This document shows, in pieces, positions 22,792 through 32,110 of a DNA stretch of 35,000 bases. The stretch is from Desulfobulbus elongatus DSM 2908 (GTDB taxonomy: Bacteria > Desulfobacterota > Desulfobulbia > Desulfobulbales > Desulfobulbaceae). The stretch lies in assembly GCF_000621145.1 (NCBI RefSeq), contig NZ_JHZB01000034.1, positions 1 through 35,000 on the forward strand, in the 5' to 3' direction. The notes below the pieces were generated by a model. It saw nothing but the letters and a program-made list of their open reading frames with translations, was not told where the DNA came from and ran no database searches. The position numbers and the translations under genes are program-made. Numbering within the stretch: position 1 is the stretch's first letter; each line of letters starts with the position of its first letter.

Positions 22792-23685
22792 CTATTTCTT
22801 GACCACCTCCACCCGGCGATTCAGGGCCCGGCCTTCCTCCTTGCGGTTGTCGGCGACCGGCGCGTCCTGGCCGCGGCCCACGGCGGTCATCCGGTCGGCG
22901 GCAATGCCCTTGGCCACCACCGCGGCCATAACCGCCTTGGCTCGCTCCTCGCTCAGTTTCATGTTGCTTTCGGGGGTGCCGACATTGTCGGTATGCCCCT
23001 CGATGCTCACCTTGAGCGTCGGCACGCTGTGCATCAGGGTGGCGATCTGGCTGATGCTGCCCTCGCTGTCCGGCTTGATGATCGCCTTGCCGGTGTCGAA
23101 GTTGATGTGATAAGTGAGGAACCCGTCCTTGTCGAGTTGCTGTGCCAGGTCGTTGACACTGATCTCCTGTTTCATTTCCTGTTTTTCCACCATGAGCAGC
23201 TTGTATTCATCACCGTCGCTGGCACCGAGGTAGATCCAGAACTCGCTGCCGCCCTTGTTCAGGGTCATGGTCGTGTAGCGGTCGAACGTTCCGCCTATAT
23301 ATTTCACGGCCGTGTCCGGCAGGTGCGGGTAGAGGTCGGGGCCGTAGTCACCCAGCACCGTGCCGTTATCTTTTTTCACCGCATTCTGGAAATTGCGCAC
23401 GATCTGCAGGGCGCTGGTCGGGGTGGCGCCTTCCTTCGGTCTGTAGCTGATGGCGTGAATTTTGCCCTCGACAGTGGTGTATTCCTCGGGAGTGTTCCAT
23501 TCCTTGAGTTCGGGCCTGGGAAAGCCGACCGCGTCGAACTGGGTGGTGGCGCATTCGTGGATTTCGTAATTGGGCATGCGGCTGAACAGGGGGTGATCCT
23601 TGCAGTTTTCAGCATCCTCCGCCCAGGCGGTGGCGCCGGCGGACAGAATTGCGGCCAGGGTGACGGCGGCGACGAATGGTTTCAT
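22792..23685 (-). CDS. OmpA-family peptidoglycan-binding protein
   Basis: A 297-residue exported protein. Residues 1-22 are a signal peptide (KPFVAAVTLAAILSAGATAWA). The middle (about 25-180) is a conserved-looking region of unknown type with Cys28 and Cys45 and the segment KYIGGTFDRYTTM. The C-terminal OmpA-like domain (about 190-297) has FDTGKAIIKPDS, VSIEGHTDNVGTPESNMKLSEERA and GRALNRRVEV, including the Asp and Arg that bind peptidoglycan diaminopimelate in this family. No lipobox is present, so it is periplasmic or outer-membrane associated. ATG 23685 has AAAGGAGA 5-6 bases upstream; the frame extends 5' without support. It has a strong sigma-70 promoter and is followed by the protease gene. 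Confidence 0.9.
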   Translation of the reverse strand: MKPFVAAVTLAAILSAGATAWAEDAENCKDHPLFSRMPNYEIHECATTQFDAVGFPRPELKEWNTPEEYTTVEGKIHAISYRPKEGATPTSALQIVRNFQNAVKKDNGTVLGDYGPDLYPHLPDTAVKYIGGTFDRYTTMTLNKGGSEFWIYLGASDGDEYKLLMVEKQEMKQEISVNDLAQQLDKDGFLTYHINFDTGKAIIKPDSEGSISQIATLMHSVPTLKVSIEGHTDNVGTPESNMKLSEERAKAVMAAVVAKGIAADRMTAVGRGQDAPVADNRKEEGRALNRRVEVVKK

Positions 23686-23751
23686 GCGTTTCTCCTTTGT
23701 CTGTTCACGGGAAAATGAAAAAAACGAATACAATGAAATCATGACAGAAAA

Positions 23752-23780
23752 AGTATAGGGGATACGAAAGGTCTTGTCCA
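23752..23780 (-). promoter_or_regulatory. Sigma-70-type promoter of the OmpA-like gene
   Basis: On the minus strand TGGACA (23780-23775), 17 bases, then TATACT (23757-23752). Each hexamer matches consensus at five of six positions. The leader would be about 60 bases. Confidence 0.7.
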
Positions 23781-23900
23781 AGAAATGACGGCGGTTTTCG
23801 CAAAAACGGCGTATGTCTTTCTGCGCTTGGTTTTAGCCGAGAGAAGAGCGGCGGGCCGCCAACATGGCTGGAAAAATATGATGCGGGTGTTGGGCGGCGG

Positions 23901-24785
23901 TCAATCCCGATAACGGCGGACGAGATCGGTGTAGGCGTCGATCCGCCGGTCGCGGAGATAGGGCCAGATGCGGCGGACCTGCTCGCTCCGCCTCCGGTCG
24001 AGATCGACCACCAGCACCTGCTCACGGTCGCCTGCGGCCATGGCCAAAAGTTCCCCCTGGCAGCCGGCGGCGAAACTGGTGCCCCAGAACTGCGCTCCGG
24101 CCCCGACGCCGGAGGGATCGGCCTCGAAACCCACCCGGTTGACGCTGATTACCGGGATGCCGTTGGCGATGGCGTGGCCGCGCTGGATGGTCATCCAGGC
24201 CTCGCGCTGGCGGGCCTGCTCCTCGGCCACGTCGTTGGGATCGTGGCCGATGGCCGTGGGATAAATGAGGACCTCGGCCCCGGCCATGGCCATCAGCCGG
24301 GCCGCCTCGGGGTACCACTGATCCCAGCAGACGAGCACGCCCAGTCGACCGACGGAGGTGTCGATGGGGGTGAAGCCGAGGTCGCCAGGGGTGAAATAGA
24401 ATTTCTCGTAATAGCCGGGGTCGTCGGGGATGTGCATCTTGCGGTAGCGGCCGGCAATGGAGCCGTCCGCCTCCAGGACCACGGCGGTGTTGTGGTAGAG
24501 GCCGGCGGCCCGCCGCTCGAACAGCGAGGTGACGATCACCAGGCCCAGCTCCCTGGCCAGGGAGCCGAACGCCTCGGTGGCCGGGCCGGGGATCGGTTCG
24601 GCCAGATCGAAGCAGGCGGTGTCCTCGGTCTGGCAGAAATAGGGGCCGCAATGGAGTTCCTGCAAAACCGCCAGCCGGGCGCCTTGGGCCGCGGCCTCGC
24701 GGATGCCCCGCATGCTCGCGGCGATGTTGTCCTGGCGGTTGTCGGTGCAGCGCTGCTGCACCAGGCCGACGCGGAGCGTGTTCAT
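23901..24785 (-). CDS. aguB: N-carbamoylputrescine amidase
   Basis: A 294-residue nitrilase-superfamily amidohydrolase that converts N-carbamoylputrescine to putrescine, CO2 and ammonia. The Glu-Lys-Cys triad is visible: Glu43 in LQELHCGPYF, Lys116 in YRKMHIPDDPGYYEK and Cys153 in LVCWDQWYPEAAR. These are close to the signatures of plant and Pseudomonas AguB. Length is normal. AGGAGGA lies 5 bases before ATG 24785, within the end of the upstream agmatine deiminase gene; the two overlap by ATGA. The pairing makes the annotation firm. A much longer open frame up to 25847 is an out-of-frame shadow over the deiminase gene. Confidence 0.95.
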   Translation of the reverse strand: MNTLRVGLVQQRCTDNRQDNIAASMRGIREAAAQGARLAVLQELHCGPYFCQTEDTACFDLAEPIPGPATEAFGSLARELGLVIVTSLFERRAAGLYHNTAVVLEADGSIAGRYRKMHIPDDPGYYEKFYFTPGDLGFTPIDTSVGRLGVLVCWDQWYPEAARLMAMAGAEVLIYPTAIGHDPNDVAEEQARQREAWMTIQRGHAIANGIPVISVNRVGFEADPSGVGAGAQFWGTSFAAGCQGELLAMAAGDREQVLVVDLDRRRSEQVRRIWPYLRDRRIDAYTDLVRRYRD

Positions 24786-25807
24786 GGCAGTCCTCCTCGG
24801 GGAATCTGCATGGTGACGCAATGGAGCGAGCCATGTTGGGCAATGAGGGGCCGGCAGTCGACGCCGACGATCTCCCGGTCGGGAAAAATCCGGGCGATGA
24901 CGGCCAGGGCCGCTTCGTCCTGGGGCACGCCGTAGGTCGGCACCAGCACCGCGCCGTTGATGAGCAGAAAATTGGCGTAGGTGGCCGGCAGGCGGTGGCC
25001 GTCGGCACCGTAACAGGCCTCGGGCCAGGGCAGTGGCACAAGATTGTAGGGCCGCCCTTCGCGGGTGCGGAAGGCGCGCAGTTCGTCCTCCATGGCGGCC
25101 AGGGCGGCATGGTGCTCGTCGGCGGGATCGTCGCAGCGGACATAGGCGATGGTGGTCTCGGAGCAGAACCGGGCCAGGGTGTCGATGTGGGCGTCGGTAT
25201 CGTCGCCGGCCAGGAAGCCGTTTTCCAGCCAGAGCAGGCGGGAGGCGCCGAGCAGGGCGGCGAGGGCCGCCTCGATGCCCCGGCGGTCCAGATGGGGATT
25301 GCGGTTGGGGCTGAGCAGGCAGGAGGCGGTGGTCAGCAGGGTGCCGTCGCCGTCGCTCTCGATGCTGCCGCCCTCCAGGATCAGGCCGGGGATGTGCCGG
25401 GCGCATTCGCCGAAGGCGCCGAGCCGGGCCAGGTGGCCGGTGACCTGGTTGTCGAGGTCGGCGGCGAATTTCAGGCCCCAGGCGTTGAAGCCGAAGTCGA
25501 GCAGCACCGGACCTTGCTGCGCCAGCACCGTGATCGGGCCGAAGTCGCGCGCCCAGGTGTCGTTGGTGGCCACCGGGAAGAGGGCCACCCGGCCCATGTC
25601 GATTCCGGCCGCCTGCAACAGTTCCCGAACCGGCCCGATCTCCGGGGCGGCGATCACCAGCCGCTCGAAGCGGCTGACGGCGGCGGCGATGCGGACGAAG
25701 ACCGGGACGACCGCAGCCAGATTGTCGCGCCAGTCGCTGTCCGCGTGCGGCCAGGCGAGCAGCACGCCGTCCTGCGGTTCCCATTCGGCGGGCAAACGTC
25801 TGTTCAT
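24782..25807 (-). CDS. aguA: Agmatine deiminase
   Basis: A 341-residue peptidyl-arginine-deiminase-like enzyme that converts agmatine to N-carbamoylputrescine and ammonia. It begins with the typical PAEWEPQDGVLLAWPH, and has TNDTWARDFGPI, LDFGFNAWGLKF, ILEGGSIESDGDGT and the catalytic Cys330 in HGSLHCVTMQIP. These are the expected active-site segments in the expected order. With aguB it forms the two-step agmatine-to-putrescine route; arginine decarboxylase, needed to make agmatine, is not in the window. The ATG has no strong ribosome site; no better start is apparent. The operon is divergent from the methyltransferase gene at 26062. Confidence 0.95.
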   Translation of the reverse strand: MNRRLPAEWEPQDGVLLAWPHADSDWRDNLAAVVPVFVRIAAAVSRFERLVIAAPEIGPVRELLQAAGIDMGRVALFPVATNDTWARDFGPITVLAQQGPVLLDFGFNAWGLKFAADLDNQVTGHLARLGAFGECARHIPGLILEGGSIESDGDGTLLTTASCLLSPNRNPHLDRRGIEAALAALLGASRLLWLENGFLAGDDTDAHIDTLARFCSETTIAYVRCDDPADEHHAALAAMEDELRAFRTREGRPYNLVPLPWPEACYGADGHRLPATYANFLLINGAVLVPTYGVPQDEAALAVIARIFPDREIVGVDCRPLIAQHGSLHCVTMQIPRGGLP

Positions 25808-26061
25808 GGTGGCGTTTTTGAAAAAATTGGCTCAGAGGACGACACATCCTAGCCCATCGCCGGCTGGTTGTAAACAGGTGCGTCAGGCCGCTCCGGAGCG
25901 GGGAAATGCCGGCCGGCGCATTTAACGGTTGACGCGCCGCTGTCTGATAGTTAGTCTCATTGCGATAATTTTCTATATAATTAATAGCCGGTTATCGAAA
26001 AAATATCTGTTTGCTGCTCTCACAACGTGGCATAAATTTCCCCTCGCTCAACGGATGAGAT
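25808..26061. other. Divergent intergenic region
   Basis: Separates aguA from the methyltransferase gene. It contains a sharply AT-rich stretch at about 25960-26000 with TATATAAT, a likely -10 area, but no -35 at good spacing could be fixed for either direction. Confidence 0.4.
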
Positions 26062-27000
26062 ATGAAGGCGCACCTCCTCGAACTGCTTGTCTGTCCCCGC
26101 TGTCTGCCCGCGGAACTGCCTCTGACCGCCGATATCCTTGCCGAACAGGACGGCGACATCGCCACCGGCTTGCTGGCTTGCCCGCAATGCGGCACCCGCT
26201 ATCCCATCGTCGAGGGTGTGGCCCTGCTTGACCCGCAGACGACCGACACCCAGCGGGCGACCAACAAGTACGAGACCGACGAGGTGGTTTCCTCCTATTT
26301 GTGGAGCCATTTCAGCGACCTGCTTGACGACGACCAGGCCTCGCAGGCCTATGCCACCTGGGCCGGGCTGATGCAGCCGCAGGGCGGCGTGGCGCTGGAT
26401 GCCGGCGGCGCGGTGGGGCGGTTCACCTTCGAGATGAGCGCGCGCTGCGATTTCGCCATCGGCATCGATACCTCGCAGGCGTTCATCCGGGCGGCGCGGC
26501 GGCTGATGCGGGAACGGACGCTGGCGGTGTTGCTCAAGGACGAGGGGCTGCTGCGCCGGGAGGTGACCATCCGCCTGCCCGACGAATGGCGCAGCGACCG
26601 GGTGGAATTCATCGTCGCCAATGCCCTGGCCCTGCCGTTGCGGCAGAAGTCGGTGGCGCTGTTCTCCTCGCTCAACCTGGTCGACAAGGTGCCCTCGCCG
26701 CTTGCGCATCTGCGCGAAATGAACCGGGTCACCCGCAACGGGCACGCCCAGTTTCTGCTTTCCGACCCCTTTTCCTGGTCGACCGAGGCCGCCCCTATAG
26801 AGGAGTGGTTGGGCGGCACGGCGGAAGGGCGCTTTGCCGGCAAGGGGTTGGCCAACGTGGCGGCGATGCTGGCCGATGCTAGCGGCGAGTTGGCGCCGGC
26901 CTGGCGGGTGGGCGCGCCCGGCAGCGTCTGGTGGACCATCCGCACCCACAGTAACCACTACGAGCTGATCCGCAGCTGCTATGTTCATGCCCAACGATAG
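26062..27000 (+). CDS. SAM-dependent methyltransferase with Trm112-like zinc-ribbon N terminus
   Basis: A 312-residue protein. Residues 1-56 form a Trm112-like ribbon (LLVCPRC...LACPQCGTRYPIVEGV; Cys11, 14, 40, 43). From about 110 a class I methyltransferase fold follows, with motif I ALDAGGAVGRFTFEMS (normal form is D-x-G-x-G-x-G; here DAGGAVG), the acidic end of strand 2 in IGIDTS, and a middle insert reading REVTIRLPDEWRSDRVEF. The substrate is unknown. The gene ends 9 bases before the molybdopterin oxidoreductase, so the two are cotranscribed; the methyltransferase may modify a cofactor or substrate for it, which is inference. The ATG has only GGATGAG upstream. Confidence 0.8.
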   Translation: MKAHLLELLVCPRCLPAELPLTADILAEQDGDIATGLLACPQCGTRYPIVEGVALLDPQTTDTQRATNKYETDEVVSSYLWSHFSDLLDDDQASQAYATWAGLMQPQGGVALDAGGAVGRFTFEMSARCDFAIGIDTSQAFIRAARRLMRERTLAVLLKDEGLLRREVTIRLPDEWRSDRVEFIVANALALPLRQKSVALFSSLNLVDKVPSPLAHLREMNRVTRNGHAQFLLSDPFSWSTEAAPIEEWLGGTAEGRFAGKGLANVAAMLADASGELAPAWRVGAPGSVWWTIRTHSNHYELIRSCYVHAQR

Positions 27001-27009
27001 GAGGAAACG

Positions 27010-29067
27010 ATGATTATCGACACGGTCTGCCGTTTCTGTTCTTCCTGCTGTCCCATCGAAGCCGAAGTGGAGGCGGGCCGCCTGCTCGGCGCCCGGCGCA
27101 AGTCCTTTCTCGATCCGGACAGGCGGCTGGCCTGCGCCAAGCTGGCGGTCGCCCCGGAGATCGTCTATTCGCCGGAGCGTCTGACCAGGCCGCTGGTGAA
27201 GAAGGAGGACGGCTCCGGTTTCCGCGAGACCGGCTGGGATGAGGCGCTCGACCGGGTGGCGGCGGCGTTCCGGCACCACCGCCAGACATCGGGGCCGCAG
27301 TCCGTGGCCTGGCTGCGGGGCATGGCCGCCGATTGGGGGGCGCCCTGGGACTATCCCAACCGGCTGATGCATGCCTTCGGCAGCCCCAACACCATCGGCA
27401 ACGGCTCCATCTGCTTCGTGGCCCGCGATTTCGCCCACACCTACACCTATGGCTCCATGGCCTTTCCCGAGGCCAAGAGCGCCAAGTGCATCATCGTCTG
27501 GGGCAAGAATGACGGCAACACCGCCCTGGGCGCTGCCGAAGGCATCCACTGGGCCAAGGAGCACGGTGCCACCCTGATCGTCATCGATCCGGTCCGGACG
27601 GCGCTGGCCCGCAAGGCCGACATCTGGCTGCAGATCAAGCCGGGCCATGACGGCCTGCTGGCCATGGCCATGATTAACGAGATCATCCGGCAGGAGTTGT
27701 ACGATGCCGAATTCGTCGCCGGGTACACCGTCGGCTTCGACCGGCTCAGGGAAGTGGCCGCCCGCTATCCGGCCGAGGAGGTGGCCGAGACGCTGTGGCT
27801 GACTGCGGAGCAGATCAGGGAGGTGGCTCGTCTCTATGCCATGACCAAACCGGCGGCGATCATCGACGGCAACGGCCTGGACATGCACCGCGAGGTGTTC
27901 GACACCACCCGCGCCGTGGCCATGCTCCGCGCCCTCACCGGCAACCTCGATAAGCCGGGCGGTGACGTGCTGCCGCAGCCGATCCCGGCCCGCAACATCC
28001 AGCTTAAGGAGCGGCTGGCCGGGGACGCAGTGCCCATCACCTGCGATTATCCCCTGTTCAACACCTTCAGCGAAACCTGGGGCAACCAGGTGCAGGGGTG
28101 CGTGGTCGACGCCATCCTCGAGGAAAAACCCTATCCGCTCAAGATGGTGGTGGTCCAGTCCGGCAACCCGCTGGTGACCATGGCCGATTCCACCCGGACC
28201 CGGGCGGCGTTCGCCAAGCTGGAGACGCTGGTGGTGATCGACATGTTCCTGACCGAAACCGGCAGATTGGCCGATGTCGTCCTGCCGGCCTCCAGTTGCT
28301 TCGAGAAAACCCAGCTCAACCGGTCCTCCATCCGCAACAACCCGATTATTTTGCAGAATGCGGTCATCGATCCGGTGGGCGATTCCTGGCCGGACTGGAA
28401 AATCGTGTTCGAACTGGGTCGGCGGCTGGGGTACGGCGGGGATTTCCCCTGGCAGACCGCCGAAGAGGCGATCGACTATCAACTGGAGCCCGCCGGGGTT
28501 ACGGTCACGGATCTGCGCGCCAACGGCAAGACCGGCCTGCGGATCGAGGCGCCCCGCTACGAAAAATACCGCGACCAGCCGTTCAAGACCCCTTCGGGCA
28601 AGGTGGAATTTTTCTCCCGCAGGCTGGCCGAGGCGGGGTTTGCCGGGGTTCCCTTCGAGCACGGCCTGGGGGACGACCCGATCAGCTTTGCCGAGCAAAG
28701 CGGCGAGTATCCGGTGCTGGGCATCAGCGGCAGCCGCGACATCCGCTTCACCAACTCCCAGTTCCGCACCATTCCGGCCCTGCTGCACGGCGGCCCCGGC
28801 TGCGTGGTCGATATCCACCCCGACGACGCCGGCCGGCAGGGCTTTGCCGAGGGCGACCGGATCCGCATCGCCACCCCGAAGGGGGCCATCGAGATGACGG
28901 CGCGGCTGTCGACCGCGGTGCGGCCGGGCACGGTCCGCCTGGCCTGGGGCTGGGGCGATTTCGATCCGCGCGCCAACCTCAACACCCTGACCGAGGACGA
29001 CAAACGCGGCCCGGTCTCCGGCACCTCCACCAGCAGGAGTTTCATGTGCCGGCTGGCCAAGGTCTGA
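27010..29067 (+). CDS. Molybdopterin oxidoreductase, DMSO-reductase family (orphan catalytic subunit)
   Basis: A 685-residue Mo- or W-bis-MGD enzyme. The N terminus carries the [4Fe-4S] motif Cys7-x2-Cys10-x3-Cys14...Cys42. NGSICFVARDFAHTYTYG (131-148) is the metal-ligand loop, and Cys135 is the probable Mo/W ligand. IVWGKNDGNTA, DPVRTALARKAD, GGDVLPQP, QSGNPLVTMADS and VVLPASSCFEKT are cofactor-binding segments, and the C-terminal molydopterin-dinucleotide barrel is complete (GISGSRDIRFTNSQFR, GWGDFDPRANLN). There is no TAT signal, so it is cytoplasmic. Neither an electron-transfer subunit nor a membrane anchor lies nearby, so substrate and electron partner are unknown. TAGGAGGAAACG gives an excellent start at 27010. 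Confidence 0.9.
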   Translation: MIIDTVCRFCSSCCPIEAEVEAGRLLGARRKSFLDPDRRLACAKLAVAPEIVYSPERLTRPLVKKEDGSGFRETGWDEALDRVAAAFRHHRQTSGPQSVAWLRGMAADWGAPWDYPNRLMHAFGSPNTIGNGSICFVARDFAHTYTYGSMAFPEAKSAKCIIVWGKNDGNTALGAAEGIHWAKEHGATLIVIDPVRTALARKADIWLQIKPGHDGLLAMAMINEIIRQELYDAEFVAGYTVGFDRLREVAARYPAEEVAETLWLTAEQIREVARLYAMTKPAAIIDGNGLDMHREVFDTTRAVAMLRALTGNLDKPGGDVLPQPIPARNIQLKERLAGDAVPITCDYPLFNTFSETWGNQVQGCVVDAILEEKPYPLKMVVVQSGNPLVTMADSTRTRAAFAKLETLVVIDMFLTETGRLADVVLPASSCFEKTQLNRSSIRNNPIILQNAVIDPVGDSWPDWKIVFELGRRLGYGGDFPWQTAEEAIDYQLEPAGVTVTDLRANGKTGLRIEAPRYEKYRDQPFKTPSGKVEFFSRRLAEAGFAGVPFEHGLGDDPISFAEQSGEYPVLGISGSRDIRFTNSQFRTIPALLHGGPGCVVDIHPDDAGRQGFAEGDRIRIATPKGAIEMTARLSTAVRPGTVRLAWGWGDFDPRANLNTLTEDDKRGPVSGTSTSRSFMCRLAKV

Positions 29068-29099
29068 CGGATCTGTTTTTTTCAGGAAACAAAAGCAAT

Positions 29100-29129
29100 A
29101 AAAACGGCGCCCCTTGGGGCGCCGTTTTT
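29100..29129. terminator. Bidirectional Rho-independent terminator
   Basis: AAAAACGGCGCC (29100-29111) pairs with GGCGCCGTTTTT (29118-29129) around CCTTGG. A- and T-runs on the two sides make it work in both directions, between the convergent oxidoreductase and chemoreceptor genes. Confidence 0.92.
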
Positions 29130-29187
29130 ATTTGGCTCATCGCCTTGTCAGCGGGAGCCGGTGAGCCGGCCCGAGCCGCGGCTTTCG

Positions 29188-31191
29188 CTAGATCTTGAAC
29201 GTGTTGACAATCCCCTGCAACTCGTTGGCCAGATCCTGCAGGCGGCCCGCACTGGTGGCAATCTGCTGGCTGCTCTGGGAAATCTCGTTGGAGGCCATGT
29301 TCACCCCGGCGATGTCCTGGGTGATGGTGCCCGCCACCGCCGAACTCTGGCTGACGTTTTCGTTCACCTCGCCCAGTCCCTGGGAAGCCTGGGCAATGTT
29401 GTTGGCGATCTCTTCGGTGGCCGAGGACTGTTCCCCGACCGCCGTGGAGATCGTGGCGACGATCTCGTTGACATTGTTGATGATCTTGGTGATCTGGTTG
29501 ATCTCCTCGACCGTTGATTTGGTCGTTCCCTGCACGCCGGCGATCTGGTTCTTGATGTCCATGGTGGCGGCGGCCGTCTGCTTGGCCAGTTCCTTGATCT
29601 CATTGGCAACCACCGCAAACCCCTTGCCCGCCTCGCCGGCCCTTGCCGCCTCGATGGTGGCGTTGAGGGCCAGCAGATTGGTCTGCTCCGAAATCTCGGT
29701 GATCGCCTCGGTGACCTTGCCGATGGCCTCGGCCGCCTGCCCCAGTTCCGCCATCTTGCTGGATGTGTTGGACGCCTGATGGACCGCCTGTTCGGAGATG
29801 GAGTGGGCCTGCTCCGCGTTCTGGGCAATCTGGCTGATGGTCGCGGTCATTTCCTCGGCCGCGCTGGCCACCATGGTGGTGTTGGTGGTGGATTGTTCCA
29901 TGGCGGCGGCAACGCCGTTGAGATTGGCGCTCATCTCCTCGGTGGCGGTGGCGACGTTGCCGGCCCGGCCGGAGGTTTCCTCGGCGTTCTTCGACAGGGC
30001 CACGGCGATGCCCGACAGCTCCTTGATCGCCAGGTTCACTTCCCTGGTGTTGTCGCTGATCCTGCCGATGATCGATTGCAGCTTGTCGATGAAGGTGTTG
30101 AACCACTTGGCCAGTTCGCCGACCTCATCCTTCGAGGTCACGGCGAGCCGCATGGTGAGATCACCTTCGCCCTGGGCGATATCCTGCAGGCCGGCCACCG
30201 CCTTGTTGATCGGCCGGACGATGGAATTCGCGGCGAAGAAGATGAGAAGCGCCGCCGTGGCGACCGAAACGAGGGTGATCAGGGCGATGGTGTTGCGGAG
30301 GGAAACGACGCTGGCCAGGAATTCGCTGGCATCCTGGGTGGCGGTGACGCTCCATCCCTTGAGCCCGACCGGCGCGTATCCGCCGACCTTGTCTATTCCC
30401 TTGTACACGTAGGCCTCCGAGCCGGTCTTGCCCGTCATCATCGCCCTGGTGATGGTATCCATGTCCTTGAGCGTCTTGAGGTCCAGTTGCAGGACATTTT
30501 TCGCGTCGGGGTGGGCGATGATGATGCCGTCCCTGTTGGCCATGAAACAGTAGCCGGTAAGGCCGATCTTCTTGGCCGTGACCAGATCGGTCAGCACGGA
30601 TCCCTTGAGAAAGGTACCGAATGCGCCGAGGAAGGTGCCGTTGTCGGCAAGAATGGGGCCGCACAGAAAGATGACCGGCTCGTTGGTGGCTTTGGAGCGC
30701 ACTATTTCGCCGCTCAGGGTCTTCTTGCTGCTTTTGACCTCCTTGAACAGGGGATGACTGCCGATGTCGATACCTTCGATTTCCTCCGCCGACACGGTTT
30801 CGGAGGCATAGATCCTGCCGTTGGCGTCGGTGAGGAGAATGGCATTGTACGTGCCTCTGAGCTGTTCAAACCGCTTGCGTAAATCGTTGCGGATCACGTC
30901 CAGGGCGCCGGTCGCGGTCGCTTCTTCGATGCCCTTGGCGTGCACCGCTTCGGCCGCGTTCTTCACCAGGGTCCGGCCGGCAAAGGCGGCGGCAAATTTA
31001 ATTTCGCCCTCCAGGGTCGCCGCGACCTGCATGGCCAGGCCTTCGGCGATGGACTGGGCATTGGCTTTGCTGTACGTGGTCACGGCTGTGGCGGAATTGT
31101 CCTGGGCCACATAACCGCTCACCGCAAGGGGAAGAAGCACAATGAGAATGCCGCCGACAATGAGTTTGAAACGAATGGATGACACGTTCAT
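29188..31191 (-). CDS. Methyl-accepting chemotaxis protein with dCache periplasmic sensor
   Basis: A 667-residue chemoreceptor. TM1 is 9-29, the periplasmic double-Cache domain about 30-295 ([56 protein letters not shown] are typical dCache elements), TM2 301-322, HAMP 323-378, then a signalling domain with the [19 protein letters not shown] tip. Its signalling half closely resembles that of the receptor at 11224-13266, whereas the sensors are unrelated. dCache domains usually bind amino acids, organic acids or amines; the ligand here is unknown. GAGAGGA lies 5 bases before ATG 31191, and a good sigma-70 promoter is upstream. No CheR-binding tail is seen. Confidence 0.94.
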   Translation of the reverse strand: MNVSSIRFKLIVGGILIVLLPLAVSGYVAQDNSATAVTTYSKANAQSIAEGLAMQVAATLEGEIKFAAAFAGRTLVKNAAEAVHAKGIEEATATGALDVIRNDLRKRFEQLRGTYNAILLTDANGRIYASETVSAEEIEGIDIGSHPLFKEVKSSKKTLSGEIVRSKATNEPVIFLCGPILADNGTFLGAFGTFLKGSVLTDLVTAKKIGLTGYCFMANRDGIIIAHPDAKNVLQLDLKTLKDMDTITRAMMTGKTGSEAYVYKGIDKVGGYAPVGLKGWSVTATQDASEFLASVVSLRNTIALITLVSVATAALLIFFAANSIVRPINKAVAGLQDIAQGEGDLTMRLAVTSKDEVGELAKWFNTFIDKLQSIIGRISDNTREVNLAIKELSGIAVALSKNAEETSGRAGNVATATEEMSANLNGVAAAMEQSTTNTTMVASAAEEMTATISQIAQNAEQAHSISEQAVHQASNTSSKMAELGQAAEAIGKVTEAITEISEQTNLLALNATIEAARAGEAGKGFAVVANEIKELAKQTAAATMDIKNQIAGVQGTTKSTVEEINQITKIINNVNEIVATISTAVGEQSSATEEIANNIAQASQGLGEVNENVSQSSAVAGTITQDIAGVNMASNEISQSSQQIATSAGRLQDLANELQGIVNTFKI

Positions 31192-31316
31192 ACAGATCCT
31201 CTCCCGAAGAATGACAGTTTCCCGGACAGTGGTACTCCGGACACGGTTTTCCCCGACCGGACGACGTCATCCCCCATGGCATCGGCCGGTCAGACATCCC
31301 AATGGTTCTGGGTAGG

Positions 31317-31344
31317 ATTGTATGGGATTTCCAAGGGAAGTCAA
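31317..31344 (-). promoter_or_regulatory. Sigma-70-type promoter of the dCache chemoreceptor gene
   Basis: On the minus strand TTGACT (31344-31339), 16 bases, then TACAAT (31322-31317). Each hexamer matches consensus at five of six positions. It predicts a leader of roughly 120 bases. No sigma-28 flagellar-type promoter was seen. Confidence 0.65.
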
Positions 31345-31394
31345 AGGATAGGTAAAAGTGCCCGGAAAATAATCCGGCCGCTCCGCGGGCCGGA

Positions 31395-31907
31395 TCAGCC
31401 CGGCCAATCCGGCGGGATAGAGCGGAGAATGGCGAGCGCGACGGCCTCCTGATCGAGGCCGTCGCAGGGGATGGTCAGCTCGGCGTATTGCCTGTACAAC
31501 GCCTGCCGTTCGTCGAACAAGTCCCGGAAGGTTTGATCCTTGGCCTTGGCGATGCCGCGGGTGGCGAAATTGCGGATGCGGCACTCGATCTCGGCGAATG
31601 GGACCTCGAGGAACACGACGAGGGAGATGCGGCGCAGGTGGGTCATGGCCCGGTGGCTGTAGGCGGCGCTGCCGCCGGTGGCGATGACATGGCGGCTGAC
31701 GTCGAGCTTGCAGATTTCCGCCTCCTCGATGGCCCGCAAGGAGAGATGGTCGGATTCGTCGATGATCTGCTGCAGCGATTTCTGCTGGTTGACCTGGATG
31801 AGCACGTCGGTGTCGACGAAGTCGAGCGACAGATTCTTGGCCAGGATGATGCCGACGGTGCTCTTGCCCGCGCCGGGCATGCCGATCAGGGTCAGGTTGG
31901 TTTTCAT
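31395..31907 (-). CDS. Shikimate-kinase-like P-loop kinase
   Basis: A 170-residue NMP-kinase-fold protein. It has Walker A LIGMPGAGKSTVG (7-19), FVDTDVLIQ with the paired Asp, and HVIATGGSAAYS (73-84), followed by a lid region RGIAKAKDQTFRDLFDERQALY. Classical shikimate kinases read ATGGG at the third motif; here Ser replaces the last Gly, and the substrate-binding Arg pattern is only partly clear. It may be a true AroK or a paralogue with a different substrate. No aromatic-pathway gene adjoins it. The start ATG 31907 is fixed by homology; it has no good Shine-Dalgarno. A longer open frame upstream is not supported. Confidence 0.75.
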   Translation of the reverse strand: MKTNLTLIGMPGAGKSTVGIILAKNLSLDFVDTDVLIQVNQQKSLQQIIDESDHLSLRAIEEAEICKLDVSRHVIATGGSAAYSHRAMTHLRRISLVVFLEVPFAEIECRIRNFATRGIAKAKDQTFRDLFDERQALYRQYAELTIPCDGLDQEAVALAILRSIPPDWPG

Positions 31908-32028
31908 GGGGCCATGCCGGGGTGGGAAAAAGGGGAGGACAGCCGGAAACGAGATGTTTTCGCAAGCGTAGCCCAGCGGCAGCGGAAGCGCAAGGCGCGA
32001 ATGCCGGCCGGCGTATCGGGAGGGAAAT

Positions 32029-32100
32029 AAAAAAAACACCGTGCCCGCCCCGGAACCGCCGCAAGGAGGCCAGTGGTCCGGAACGGGACGGAGAGCGGTG
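32029..32100 (-). terminator. Probable terminator of the hcp operon
   Basis: On the minus strand, pairing GC-rich segments (TGCCCGC / GCGGGCA and CCGGA-ACC / GGTCCGG) lead into eight T (32036-32029) just beyond the ferredoxin-like gene stop. The exact stem is imperfect, but the T-run after GC-rich structure and the position support it. Confidence 0.55.
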
Positions 32101-32110
32101 CGGGCAGCCG

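Noticed and set aside
24786-25847. N-terminal extension of the carbamoylputrescine amidase frame to 25847
   Set aside because: It is an Arg/Gly/Pro-rich shadow of agmatine deiminase; a strong ribosome site and family length fix the amidase start at 24785.
26020-28818. 932-codon minus-strand frame antisense to the methyltransferase and oxidoreductase genes
   Set aside because: Low-complexity, Gly/Asp/His-rich reading with no domain. The plus strand encodes two recognisable enzymes over the same DNA.
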